Assembly: GCA_022539475.1 (NCBI GenBank)
Contig: VCMS01000120.1
Location: 124,001-188,000, forward strand
Length of the DNA stretch: 64,000 nt
Reading direction: 5' to 3'
Source of the DNA: Gracilaria domingensis
Taxonomy: Eukaryota; Rhodophyta; Florideophyceae; Gracilariales; Gracilariaceae
The notes beneath the pieces were generated by a model. It saw nothing but the letters and a program-made list of their open reading frames with translations, ran no database searches and had not been told where the DNA came from. A program made the position numbers and the translations under genes. The stretch's first letter is position 1. Each line of letters starts with the position of its first letter. Shown here in pieces: positions 19,210 to 28,797 of this stretch.

Positions 19210-21357
19210 ATGCAATCGCCTTCCCGTAGCTCTTCGTTCGTATCGCCCCTGTTACGATCGCTGTTTTCCAGAAGGTCTTTCCGAGTGTCCACCTCTGACG
19301 ACGCCGGCGTCTGCGATACGCCCTTCAGAATGTCGTCTGCTGCGATTAGTACTGAGGCCTCTGAGCTCGACCTGAGTGAGCTGGCCGCGCGTTTTAAGAA
19401 GAACGTCACCATAAAGGATCGCCGCTACAGGCTGCAGACGTACAAAAGCTGTTTCGTGGGATCAGAGGCTGTGCAATGGCTCGTCACTAGCGGAAGCGCC
19501 CAATCAAGGGCCGATGCCGTCAGACTGGGCTTGTTGATGCAGGAGGCTGGTATTATTGAACACTGTCTCAGGGACCATGATTTCAAAGATGAAGAGCTTT
19601 TCTACAAGTTCATCGAGGATTCTGAACGCGGCGGAGTCCCAAAGACGGAAGCTGGTCGTCTCGTCACCTGGGCCGATTTTGTGCAAACCCCTTTCAGCGC
19701 CGGTCGTAGTCTGCAGCCAAAGGTGCCTGAATCGAATGATGATAGCACCAACCTCGCCTTGGAGGTCGAACAATCCGTATGGCCCATGGATGAAGAGAAC
19801 ATAAAGTTGTTGGATAATGTACATCCTCCGGAATGGATAGAACCTGTTTATGATGGTGCTTATAATCTTGTCGTTATTGGAGCTGGCGCGGGTGGACTCG
19901 TTACTTCGTCCGGTGCCGCTGGTTTGGGCGCGAAGGTTGCACTTATTGAAGCCAATCGACTTGGCGGTGATTGCCTTAATGTTGGCTGTGTACCCTCTAA
20001 GTCTCTCATTCATGCTGCCAATCTCGCTCACACGCTTAGAGATCAGGAGCATTTGGCCGAAGCCGGACTTGCCTTTGATGGCCCAGTCAAGATTGATTTT
20101 GGAAAGACAATGAAACGTCTTCGACGAGTTCGCGCGGACATTAGTAAGGCCGATGCAGCTACTCGCTACACAAGGAAGCTTGGCGTGGATGTCTATTTCG
20201 GCTATGCCAAGTTCACCTCTGAAAGTACTGTGGAGGTCAATGGCAAGACTTTGCACTTTAGAAAAGCAATCGTTGCCACAGGCGGTTACCCTGCCATTCC
20301 TCCGATTCCAGGTCTTAGAGAGTTACATGAGAAGAGTGTCAAGGATATGGACAACAAGCCGCACACGGCGGTCATGACGAATGAGACATTCTTCAATCTT
20401 ACTGAGCTTCCGAGACGTCTTGGTGTGATCGGAACTGGTGTCATTGGTATGGAGCTTGGTCAAGCTATGCAAAGACTTGGTTCATCTGTCGTTATGTTTG
20501 GTCGTTCTGGCCAGGTGTTGCCGAAGGAGGATAAGGATCTCAGTGTGCTTATCAAGGAGCAGATGATCAAGGACGGCGTTACTTTCAGCCTGAACGTGTC
20601 AACATATGAGGTGGTCGAGCATACAGGCAAGGTTTCTGATGAAGGATATGAGGAAATCCGTATGGTGACTGAGGAGGAAGGCGAGCGTAAGGAGTACTTG
20701 TTTGACGCAATGTTAGTTGCTACTGGCCGAAAGCCCAACGTGGACAGCTTGAACTTGAAGAAAGCTGGCGTTGAATACGACAATAAGCGCGGCTTGAAGG
20801 TGAACGACATGCTGCAAACTACGAATCCTAAGATTTACGGAGTCGGAGATGTGTGCAGTGCGTACAAGTTCACTCACGCGGCCGACTTCATGGCGAGAAT
20901 GGTGATTCGTAACGCTCTCTTCTTCGGGAAGGATAGGATGTCCAACCTTCTCATTCCCTACGCGACGTTCACCGAGCCCGAAATTGCGCATGTTGGTCTA
21001 TATGAGTCTGACATGAAGGAGAAGGGTATCCGATACAAGACTTTTGAAAAGCATTTCGATGATAATGACCGCGCCATCTGTGATGGAACCACGGTTGGTA
21101 TGGTGCGCATTCATGTTGAAGAAAAGTCGGACTCTATTTTGGGTGCGTCGATTGTTGGCGCTGGTGCGGGTAATATGATCAGTGAGATTACTCTGGCGAT
21201 GCAGTCAAAGACGGGATTGGGGGCACTGGCATCGGTGATTCATCCGTATCCTACGACTGCTGAGGCTGTTCGGCAGACTGGTGATCTATACAACCGCACG
21301 CGTTTGACTAATACTGTCAAGCAATTGCTTCGTGGTATTGTTCGTGTACAACGTTAG
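19210..21357 (+). CDS. DEP domain fused to a pyridine-nucleotide disulfide oxidoreductase
   Basis: This 715-aa protein starts at the ATG at 19210. The first 30 residues are Ser/Arg-rich without acids, consistent with a mitochondrial or plastid presequence. Residues about 60-137 form a DEP domain (FVGSEAVQWLVTSG, then GLLMQEAGIIEH). The enzyme part has the FAD motif VIGAGAGG (near 222), redox pair CLNVGC (near 255), a second nucleotide fold (GVIGTGVIGMELG), GVGDV for FAD, and the HPYPTTAE His/Glu base near 677. The core resembles mercuric reductase or lipoamide dehydrogenase. The C-terminal Cys pair of mercuric reductases is missing, so mercury reduction is not supported. The substrate is unknown and the fusion to DEP is unusual. 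Confidence 0.88.
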   Translation: MQSPSRSSSFVSPLLRSLFSRRSFRVSTSDDAGVCDTPFRMSSAAISTEASELDLSELAARFKKNVTIKDRRYRLQTYKSCFVGSEAVQWLVTSGSAQSRADAVRLGLLMQEAGIIEHCLRDHDFKDEELFYKFIEDSERGGVPKTEAGRLVTWADFVQTPFSAGRSLQPKVPESNDDSTNLALEVEQSVWPMDEENIKLLDNVHPPEWIEPVYDGAYNLVVIGAGAGGLVTSSGAAGLGAKVALIEANRLGGDCLNVGCVPSKSLIHAANLAHTLRDQEHLAEAGLAFDGPVKIDFGKTMKRLRRVRADISKADAATRYTRKLGVDVYFGYAKFTSESTVEVNGKTLHFRKAIVATGGYPAIPPIPGLRELHEKSVKDMDNKPHTAVMTNETFFNLTELPRRLGVIGTGVIGMELGQAMQRLGSSVVMFGRSGQVLPKEDKDLSVLIKEQMIKDGVTFSLNVSTYEVVEHTGKVSDEGYEEIRMVTEEEGERKEYLFDAMLVATGRKPNVDSLNLKKAGVEYDNKRGLKVNDMLQTTNPKIYGVGDVCSAYKFTHAADFMARMVIRNALFFGKDRMSNLLIPYATFTEPEIAHVGLYESDMKEKGIRYKTFEKHFDDNDRAICDGTTVGMVRIHVEEKSDSILGASIVGAGAGNMISEITLAMQSKTGLGALASVIHPYPTTAEAVRQTGDLYNRTRLTNTVKQLLRGIVRVQR

Positions 21358-22634
21358 TTTCTGTTTGTCGGATGTAAAAGCTTTTGTCCTTCCATAGCTT
21401 GAAGGTGTCGGTTGCGAGCTTGATATTCAATGTACAGTGTTGCACTTCTGTTGTACAGGGTATTTGGCATACGAATGCCTGCGCCCTTGCACTTGCGAAG
21501 CTTTGTTTTAGGACAACGAAAATAATGTTATCGAGGGTTGCTGCCAGCTAGAGGAGTTCCTCTAGGAACTGGCGCTTGGGCTGCCTTGGTACTGGCAACA
21601 CGATGATGATGAGCTTCATCATGATTGATCGGATGCTCCTTGTTGTGCAAAACACGGCGTTTATTTATGAAGTTTGTCCTGCTGACTCAAGTCTTGGGAA
21701 TCACAGCTATGGTGGCGTATCGATATCTTTATCTAACAGGAGTTCATTGTTTGTTCCTGCTCCACTCCTAGACAACTTTGCTTGAATCCGGAGAGGGTTT
21801 TGGGAAGCAGTTGTAAATTAAGGATAGGCCATCCTTCTAACCCTCAGTTTTCACAAGGTTTTGCCTTGAGGGTGTTCTTCTGTATGAAGCTGGTTCAGAG
21901 TCTAGAGTCATGGAGAGCATGGGAACACGAAACAATTCTCCTATATCTTCTGTATGACGTTCGTATCCATGTATAACACGTGTCTGCATCTACCTTCGTA
22001 TATCTGTGTGCCTATCTGCGCGTCGACGGATGATATTATCTTCAAGTTACGTGTTTCCTGCACGTCATTCATTAACTGTTACTGTTTTGTTCACCTTCAA
22101 AGAAGGTGATGCAAACCACATCGTGATTGCGATTTGGCCCATGGGCAATCTTATCGAAATTATAAGAGATAACTCAGATATTACTAATATCATAATAGAT
22201 ACCTCTGTATCTCATTTAAAAAATGCAACCTCTACGAATTCCTTTTTGTCATGCTTTGTTGTCGAAAAAAAAGTGGCACGCACTCGCGGAGAAGTGCTCA
22301 CGCGAGGTGGCGGCGGATCACAAGAATTATCTCACCAATGATATGGTGACACGTACAAGGCAAAAAACGATAGCAGTCTATAACGAATTCTGTCCGCTCG
22401 TTTCTTCAGCTGTGATCACTCGAGTGTTCAATCGCTTCATGACATTGCCGTCTGAACTCATAACGAGTGCTTTCCGTCGGTCGAAGATCAACCATCAGTC
22501 GGTTGAAGCAGCGAGTATCCAGCTGCTTCAGTCGCACTGCAACTGAAGCAGATTCACATTTTCTTTCCCTTCTCTTCCCACTCTCAAAGCCTTTTTGCAG
22601 CCTCCCCGTATCCCCATTATTCGTTCTCGCGAGT
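21358..22634. other. Intergenic 1.3 kb
   Basis: No gene is recognised. A hairpin, GCCAG-CTAGAGGA-GT-TCCTCTAG-GAA-CTGGC, lies at 21543-21573, about 190 bases after the stop of the preceding gene. Another, TCACCTTC-AAA-GAAGGTGA, lies at 22091-22109. The right end is the promoter and 5' UTR of the SLC4-like gene. Confidence 0.5.
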
Positions 22635-24512
22635 ATGACGACATCATCCCAATCTCCATACCAACGAACTGCGGTCAATTTGAGCAGTAGAGATGGGTTT
22701 TTTCCTAAACAAAGTGTTGCGTTTGTAAAGGCACCGCTCTTTTCATGGACGAGAGCAAGTGATTCCGCGTCTGTAAGACATGCATTTGTTTCTCATCGAT
22801 TAACGCGAGGGGTACCCGGAATTCGCCATCGCCCAATACCGACCGTCTCAAATACGCGAGTGCATTCTTTGAAGTGCACAGCAGGCAATTCGACCAGCGG
22901 CAATGGCAAAGCTCTGGAACAAGACTGGCCTCTTGGACCCCCAGGTCATCCTGCAAGATTTGCTCCATCGTACTGGACTAAAGGGTTGCGAGATGATATC
23001 AAGCGGCGCTTGCCCTTATACCTATCAGATTGGATCGATGGATTGCGTTTTAAATCAATTCCTGTCATTCTGTTCTTATACTTCGCGTGTCTTGCACCGG
23101 TCGTTGCGTTCGGGGGACTAACTTTCGCTTTGACAAATGGAAGTATGGGTGTTGTTGAATTCCTGCTCAGTTCGGGAGCGAGCGGAATGGTATACGCTTT
23201 GTTTTCAGGTCAGCCTCTAACTTTTATTTCGCCAACGGGACTCACGCTTGCGTTCACTGTGGCGTTGTTTGGCTTTTGTCAAGTGGCCGCAGTACCGTTT
23301 CTGCCAACATACGCGTGGGTGGGGATATGGACATCTCTTATTCTTCTTATAGCTGTGATTGTCAATCTGAGTGATGTCATCAAGTTCTGCACACGCTTTA
23401 CGGATGACATATTCAATTCGCTCATCGCCACTAATTTTATTTATGAAGCGACACGCGCTCTTATCAAACCTTTTCTATTGTTTGGGGTAGACAAGACCAA
23501 TCCCTTTATGGCACTATCATTGGCACTGGGGACTCTAATATCGGCCAGGTTACTGACTGGGCTTCGAACGTCCAGGTATCTCTTCAAGAGAGCTAGAAGT
23601 ACGATTGCCGATTTTGGTCCAGTGCTATCGATTGCTGTAATGAGCACCATGGCCGCGATACCGGTTGTTGCGAAAGTGGGATTGGAGCGACTATCCATTC
23701 CTTCCACCTTTTCTCTGGCTGGTGGAAGACCGTTTCTCGTACCTATCATGGCCACGCCGATGTCATTGCGACTGCTGGCCATTGTTCCAGCGTTGCTGCT
23801 CACTTGTCTATTCTTTTTGGATCAAAATATTTCTGTGCGCGTCGTCAACTCTGCTAGACACAAACTGAAGAAAGGCCCTGCGTATCACCTTGACATGTTA
23901 GTGCTTGCTTTTTGTACATTTGCTTGCTCACTTGTGGGTTTACCGTGGATGTGCGCAGGAACTGTGCAATCTCTTACGCACGTTCAAGCGCTTGCGGAAG
24001 TGGAGTCGCGGAACGGAAGAGATGAAATCGTTTCCATACAAGAAAATCGGTTGACCGCATTCTTTGTACACGCTGCAATTCTGTGCTCCTTGTTCCTTTT
24101 ACCTGTGGTCAGCCGCATTCCGATGGCCGTTATCAGTGGCTTGTTCTTGTTTCTAGGAATCAATATGATGAATGGAAATGACTTTCTGTCGCGAATTCGG
24201 TACATGTTTATGGATCCAAATTTATATCCAGAGGATTCACCAATGAAGACTGTGCCGGCCATGCAAGTGCATTTGTTCACAATGTTGCAAGTAAGCTGTC
24301 TCGCCATGCTGTGGGCCCTCAAACTGAACAAGAAGACAAGCATGTTCTTCCCGGCGGTGATTGCAACCCTAATGCTTATTCGTTCACAAGTAGCGCCGAA
24401 ATTATTCCCGGAAAAGACTTTAGATACTCTTGATAGTGAACTATCTGACGGGGATGATGAAGAGACAACGAATACAGCGCGAGCTCCACAACTATCTCAC
24501 GCAGGAAACTGA
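22635..24512 (+). CDS. SLC4-family (bicarbonate/borate-type) anion transporter
   Basis: This 625-aa protein has about 12 hydrophobic segments after residue 130. Family blocks are clear: FSGQPLTFISPTGLTLAFT, LPWMCAGTVQSLTHVQAL, SRIPMAVISGLFLFLGI and FMDPNLYPEDSP. SLC4/BOR transporters move bicarbonate or borate across membranes. The first 110 residues are Ser/Thr/Arg-rich with few acids and may be a plastid transit peptide, which would suit bicarbonate supply to photosynthesis; that location is inference. I took the first ATG (22635). The open frame upstream to 22467 lacks an ATG start. Confidence 0.9.
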   Translation: MTTSSQSPYQRTAVNLSSRDGFFPKQSVAFVKAPLFSWTRASDSASVRHAFVSHRLTRGVPGIRHRPIPTVSNTRVHSLKCTAGNSTSGNGKALEQDWPLGPPGHPARFAPSYWTKGLRDDIKRRLPLYLSDWIDGLRFKSIPVILFLYFACLAPVVAFGGLTFALTNGSMGVVEFLLSSGASGMVYALFSGQPLTFISPTGLTLAFTVALFGFCQVAAVPFLPTYAWVGIWTSLILLIAVIVNLSDVIKFCTRFTDDIFNSLIATNFIYEATRALIKPFLLFGVDKTNPFMALSLALGTLISARLLTGLRTSRYLFKRARSTIADFGPVLSIAVMSTMAAIPVVAKVGLERLSIPSTFSLAGGRPFLVPIMATPMSLRLLAIVPALLLTCLFFLDQNISVRVVNSARHKLKKGPAYHLDMLVLAFCTFACSLVGLPWMCAGTVQSLTHVQALAEVESRNGRDEIVSIQENRLTAFFVHAAILCSLFLLPVVSRIPMAVISGLFLFLGINMMNGNDFLSRIRYMFMDPNLYPEDSPMKTVPAMQVHLFTMLQVSCLAMLWALKLNKKTSMFFPAVIATLMLIRSQVAPKLFPEKTLDTLDSELSDGDDEETTNTARAPQLSHAGN

Positions 24513-24620
24513 CTGAAGGTAAAGGGCACTAGGTTTCGGAGGTACAGTTTTTTGTTCCAATAGGACCGTTGTAGCCATGTTGTGCAGTGAATTCGTACAA
24601 GTATTGTGAAAGTTTATCAT

Positions 24621-24909
24621 CTAGAGCCGGTGATCACGTCGGGAGGAGCGATATGAACGGTCGCGGTGACGATCAGCACTCTCACGTTCTCGATCTTTGT
24701 ATCTATCGCGCGGACGATCTCTGTCTTGGTCTCGGTCGTAGCCTCGATCTCTTTCATATGCACGGTCACGATCTCGGTCGCGATCGCGACCGCGCCCGTG
24801 ATCACGGTCTCGCTCTCGCTCTCGGTCGCGGTCGCGGTCGCGGTCTCGGTCTCGGCCGCGGTCGCGGTCTCGGTCGCGGTCTCGGTCTCGATCTCGATCT
24901 CGGTCTCGA

Positions 24910-24940
<31 letters not shown>

Positions 24941-25801
24941 CAGCGTCGCGGCCAGCGTCGCGGTCAGCGTCGCGGTCAGCGTCGCGGTCAAAGTCTCTAT
25001 CTAGCTGACGATCTTCGTCGCGTTCATGGTAGCGGTCTCGGTCTCTATCGCGGTCTGCATAACGATCATACGAATATCTTCTCTCATAAGAATGGCGTCG
25101 TTCGCGGTCGGTACTATTGGCATTTGCACCAGACTCATACCATGAGGAGCGATAACGATCATCCCTTCGTCGCGGTTCGTAGTACGGGGCAGCACTGGGA
25201 CGATATGGGGGTCGGTCTTCTCTACGATATGGTTCAGATGGATGTTCTCGTTCGAATGAGGCTGTCGTCTCAGGTGAAGAAAATGACAGAAGTCACCACG
25301 TTCACATTGTCCATCCTTCTCAAACGGCCGACATTTTCCTTCGCGAAAGTCGGTGACGGGGGAAAATTCAGCCTTGACAACACGTCCCGCGTAGTAGCGA
25401 CCGTTGACAGCCTGCAGCGCAAGCTGCGCAGACTGTTCGTCAAAAAACTTGACATACGTGTTTCCCGCAAGGTGGTCGGCGAGATTCTCGCACACGTACA
25501 GCTTGTCGATGGCGCCGTGTTTCGCGAGTTCGTCATAGATGTCGTCGTAAAAGTCTTCAAAGTGGTGCACGATGTCCTCTTGCGGGATTATGGGCGGCGG
25601 GAGACCCTGCTTGGTGGCGAGCGAGATGAGCTGATCGGGGGAGACGTAGAGGTTGTGTAGCAGGATGGTGGGGCTGAACAACGGTTTGTGATGAACGCGT
25701 GAGCAACGGTCGCCATGGCGACAGGCGCCGATCTTGAAGTAGAACGGACAGTTGATCTTATCTTTCTCCGTGCCGTAGATGGACGCCAGATGCTCCGCCA
25801 T
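24621..25801 (-). CDS. U2AF1: U2AF small subunit (U2AF35) with a frame break before its RD-rich tail
   Basis: Residues 1-177 match U2AF35. They comprise zinc finger CPFYFKIGACRHGDRCSRVH, an RRM-like domain (NTYVKFFDEQSAQLALQAVN) and a second finger, CRPFEKDGQCERGDFCHFLH. This protein recognises the AG of 3' splice sites with U2AF65. After the second finger the reading frame becomes non-U2AF-like and stops at 25001. The -1 frame is open from about 25290 down to TAG at 24621-24623. It encodes a tail of about 220 residues rich in Tyr/Arg/Ser then Arg-Asp repeats (RDRDRD, RDADRDA, RERERD), exactly what U2AF35 proteins carry. The intended protein is therefore about 400 aa. The break is either a one-base indel, an assembly error or frameshifting. 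No intron fits without losing the finger. Confidence 0.88.
24780..25000. repeat. Low-complexity 6/12-bp repeat encoding Arg-Asp
   Basis: Units such as CGGTCT, CGGTCG and CGGTCAGCGT are repeated over about 220 bases. On the minus strand they read CGAGAC/CGCGAC, that is Arg-Asp dipeptides of the U2AF35 tail. Confidence 0.85.
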
Positions 25802-26161
25802 GTCTGCGCTGGGAGACCGGGAGAGCTGCCGGCGGGTAGTATGTATGTATCCTTACCTTCGGAGGGAGGTTATACGCAGACTACGAAGGTAGAACAGGGG
25901 ACTGCAAGCATAACTGCAAGGTTAAACGCTTGCTCTCTGTATGTATGAAGAGAAGCATGGGCCATGGGGTGCGGGGCACCTCACAACGTGTCCACGGACG
26001 CACCTCAGTCATTATACGATGCGCTGGCAGGTGCACGCGCAAGCGCGCCCCCACAAAAGCGCCGCGCGCAGCGCTGAGCCTCTGCCGCAACCGCGCGACC
26101 GCGCGCGCCGCCCCCGGCGCGCCATCGAAGCGCCCACCCCCCGCAACCGCCGCACCGCGTA
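25802..26161. promoter_or_regulatory. Divergent promoter region, U2AF35 / RNF10-like
   Basis: This 360-base spacer separates head-to-head genes. No further feature is recognised. Confidence 0.5.
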
Positions 26162-27766
26162 ATGAGTTCCCCCGACTCCCGTCGCCGCCGCGCCCGAAAG
26201 CCCCGCCCCCTCGTCGTTCCCGCCGACACCTTATTAACCTTTTCTCGCTACAGTCCACCAGCCGCGCAGCGTTCATCGCCGTTGCAGCGCGCCTTGGCAA
26301 CGAAGGCGCCCTCCGTGCGCGGCGGTGAGAGTCTGGTGCAGGCGAGCCATCGATTTGCGTTGCTCCCGCATGTAGCGACTTGCGTTTTGGACGCGCTTTT
26401 GAAGCCGATTGACTGGCAGTTGGTGGAGCTCGTGTTCGTGGTCGGCAAGCCGCAGTGTCCCATTTGTTTGCATAGCGTGTGCGTGCCGCGCATTACCCCT
26501 TGCGGACATGTGTTTGATCACGTTTGTTTCCTACAACATCTGAGTTTTACGGGTGATGAACACGGCTGTGCACCGTGTCCGTTGTGTTCGTCGTCTGTGT
26601 CAGCGTCTGATTTGCGCGCGTGTTGTTTCGTCAACGCGAATGTGTTGCAACCTCATGTACCTTTTCATATGACGTTAGTCTCATCGCACAAGCGTGCTTT
26701 GATTGCTGTGCCGCATCATAATGCAAGCCATCACGTTTTGCCCACCGATGTGTCGCTGCGAAAACCATTCTTCTCGCGCTTTGCAATCGCCGACCCCAAT
26801 TTTTTGCTCGAACTCGTCGCGTCGGACATGCGCCATTTGCGACGCATTTTGAAGGAAGATGCCAGTCTCGCACCGTTTGTGAACGCGTCAATGAACGAAC
26901 TGAAGCATAAGAAGGAAGAGTATCGCGCGCGACGTCAGGCCATCGCAGAACAAGAAAGAAACGCGGCGGATGACGCTTCCCAGCTGTGGTATTTTTATCA
27001 GGCAAGCGATACAACAAACGTGTTTCTACATCCTGTGAACCATCGCTGCTTAAACACCGAATTTGAATGCAACTTTGAGAAAGCTCCGCGGGAGATTGAA
27101 GGCGAAGTGTTGCAGATCCATCGCCACACCATGGATGACCAGCTTCGAAAGCGATACCGCTTTCTATCACACCTACCAAACGGATGCGAATTCAGCTTTG
27201 TAGAACTAGATCTGAGGCAATTATTATCAGCGCGCACGCTCAACATACACGCACACGAACTGAAAGAACGGCAGAAAAGTAGGAAACACATGCAGATGAT
27301 CTCCAGGAAAGAGGATCGACTTCGCGAGAAACACGAGTCACAGCTGATGAAACGATATGTAAACTCGCAAAGCAGCGATTCGACGTCGGCGTATTCACAG
27401 CCACAAACAGTGGACAGTACGGATTGCACAAGCTTTCCGGCTTTGAGCGAACAAGGGAGATGCGAAGACGAGACAGAAGATGTAGCGGAGACGAGGCCGA
27501 CAGAGGATAGATCACGGACGTGGGGGAGTGATGTTAGTAGTTACTCGTCGGTGACTTCGAACATGGGTCTGTTTCCGGCGCTCGGGGACGGGGGGCTGGC
27601 GGCGAATAACGGGAGAAATGCGGCGCAGGGGCAGGGCGCCTGGGGGGCGACGTGTTCATCATCTTCTGATGCTCCTTCGGCGACGAGGGAAACGAGAAAG
27701 TCTCGACGAGGGCATGGCAAATGCACGATTGTTCTCTCAAACGCTGGAGCTCAACATCGTAGATGA
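26162..27766 (+). CDS. RNF10-like RING finger protein
   Basis: This 534-aa intronless protein matches animal RNF10. The RING finger is at about residues 98-145 (CPICLHSV, CGHVFDHVCFLQHL, CPLC). It is followed far downstream by the RNF10-specific block WYFYQASDTTNVFLHPVNHRCL, then RKRYRFLSHLPNGCEF and a charged helical stretch. RNF10 is a RING-type ubiquitin ligase that acts on stalled 40S ribosomes in animals. One zinc ligand is changed: the usual fifth ligand Cys after CGHxF is Asp here. Asp is tolerated at such positions in some RINGs. The C-terminus is Ser/Gly-rich and disordered. Confidence 0.87.
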   Translation: MSSPDSRRRRARKPRPLVVPADTLLTFSRYSPPAAQRSSPLQRALATKAPSVRGGESLVQASHRFALLPHVATCVLDALLKPIDWQLVELVFVVGKPQCPICLHSVCVPRITPCGHVFDHVCFLQHLSFTGDEHGCAPCPLCSSSVSASDLRACCFVNANVLQPHVPFHMTLVSSHKRALIAVPHHNASHHVLPTDVSLRKPFFSRFAIADPNFLLELVASDMRHLRRILKEDASLAPFVNASMNELKHKKEEYRARRQAIAEQERNAADDASQLWYFYQASDTTNVFLHPVNHRCLNTEFECNFEKAPREIEGEVLQIHRHTMDDQLRKRYRFLSHLPNGCEFSFVELDLRQLLSARTLNIHAHELKERQKSRKHMQMISRKEDRLREKHESQLMKRYVNSQSSDSTSAYSQPQTVDSTDCTSFPALSEQGRCEDETEDVAETRPTEDRSRTWGSDVSSYSSVTSNMGLFPALGDGGLAANNGRNAAQGQGAWGATCSSSSDAPSATRETRKSRRGHGKCTIVLSNAGAQHRR

Positions 27767-27848
27767 TATGTTATTTTTGTTTTGTTTTATATAAAAACTT
27801 TTATGTATAGTAAAAAGAGGTTTGGTGTTGGAGGGTGCGCAACGTTGG

Positions 27849-28247
27849 TTATGGATGTGGTTGCTGTTGTTGTGGTGGTGGTGGTGGTGGGTGCTGTTGT
27901 GGTTGAGTTAGAGAATCGATCTGTTCTCCAAGGTGATTGAGCTTCCGTACCAAGGTCTTACGACGCGCGAGCAGCACGGAGATGCGACGCGATGTTTGGC
28001 GATCGCCGCTGCGAAGCGCCTGTGCGGCGGCGTCCTTTGAAATGTGCACGTTATCCAGTTGCAGAAGCGCCTGTGTGACGGACTCGGCGATAACGAGCGC
28101 GGTTTGACTTGGCAACGGGCAGGAAGACGACGGCTCGGTATCGACTTGCTCGTCAGAGTCGCGCGGCGAGAGCGAGGCCACCTGTTGCTCCAGATCAGCG
28201 ACGCGGGCACGGAGTTCGACAATGGTTTTGTCTGCGGCGTCGACCAT
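27849..28247 (-). CDS. Small BAG-domain-like protein
   Basis: This 132-aa protein starts at the ATG at 28247. The N-terminal 25 residues are a leucine-heptad coiled coil (IVELRARVADLEQQVASL). The region SVTQALLQLDNV, then RKTLVRKLNHLGEQIDSL, has the spacing of a BAG domain, which binds the Hsp70 ATPase domain and promotes nucleotide exchange. The tail is a Pro/Gln run. The open frame continues upstream to 28454 through proline-rich tandem repeats that I judge to be 5' UTR. The BAG call rests on pattern only. Confidence 0.5.
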   Translation of the reverse strand: MVDAADKTIVELRARVADLEQQVASLSPRDSDEQVDTEPSSSCPLPSQTALVIAESVTQALLQLDNVHISKDAAAQALRSGDRQTSRRISVLLARRKTLVRKLNHLGEQIDSLTQPQQHPPPPPPQQQQPHP

Positions 28248-28295
28248 GACTGCGAGGCGGGGGGCGGTGCCGGGCGGCGGTGACTGGGGACGGTG

Positions 28296-28346
28296 ACGGG
28301 GGGTGGGGGGTTGATGACGGGGGGTGGGGGGTTGATGACGGGGGGA
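28296..28346. repeat. Two-unit G-rich tandem repeat
   Basis: A unit of about 22 bases, GGGGTGGGGGGTTGATGACG, is repeated twice in the 5' flank of the BAG-like gene. The G runs could form a quadruplex. Confidence 0.8.
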
Positions 28347-28455
28347 AGAAATTGTGGGCGGACAGGGGCTCGACCGGCAAAAATAATTGTGTGTGTGGTG
28401 GACGATGCGGATGATGGCGGATGATCTGGCGCGGACAGCGAGGGTTTCGCGCACG

Positions 28456-28460
28456 AAAAA
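28456..28460 (-). terminator. Pol III oligo-T terminator of the tRNA
   Basis: Five consecutive T residues on the minus strand lie about 10 bases after the 3' end of tRNA-Leu. Confidence 0.6.
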
Positions 28461-28469
28461 TTGAAGGTT

Positions 28470-28549
28470 TGAAAGCGGTGAGATTCGAACTCACGCCCCG
28501 GAGGACTAGTGCCTTAAACTAGCGCCTTAGACCACTCGGCCACGCTTCC
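28470..28549 (-). tRNA. tRNA-Leu (anticodon AAG)
   Basis: On the minus strand the sequence folds as a class II tRNA. The acceptor arm is GGAAGCG/CGCTTTC with one G-T pair. The anticodon stem CTAGT/ACTAG encloses the loop TTAAGGC, giving anticodon AAG. There is a long variable arm and a T arm, GTGAG-TTCGAAT-CTCAC. The discriminator base is A, as in leucine tRNAs. Internal A box (TGGCCGAGTGG) and B box (GTTCGAATC) are intact, and there is no intron. Confidence 0.95.
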
Positions 28550-28797
28550 GAGCAAACCGCCCTTGCTGAGAGCGCGCGCCGCGCCGCTACTTGAACGCCG
28601 CGTCCCACGCACGAGCCACGAGACACACGCGCGCCGCGCGCTCATTGGCGCGCCACAGCAGTGTGACTGACCGTCGTCACTCCGCTTCGACACGACACTG
28701 ACGCCACCACCACCCCCCCTCCAACCCATCCACCCCCCGCTCTCAGCAGCGCTGCGTCGTCGCTCCGTCGCGAAGCCGACGTCCTCTCCACCGTCCC

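Noticed and set aside
19210-21357. True mercuric reductase
   Set aside because: The C-terminal vicinal Cys pair and heavy-metal-binding domain are absent.
24780-25000. CRISPR-like or satellite array
   Set aside because: The repeat is a 6/12-bp low-complexity coding repeat without spacers.
24617-25004. Repetitive ORFs on both strands in the U2AF35 tail (Thr-Glu, Leu-Gly, Val-Ser repeats)
   Set aside because: They are shadow frames of the Arg-Asp-coding repeat.
25240-25290. A short GT-AG intron (for example 26 bases) to reconcile the U2AF35 frames
   Set aside because: It would delete the Cys and His of the second zinc finger and is far shorter than the other introns seen here (95-124 bases).
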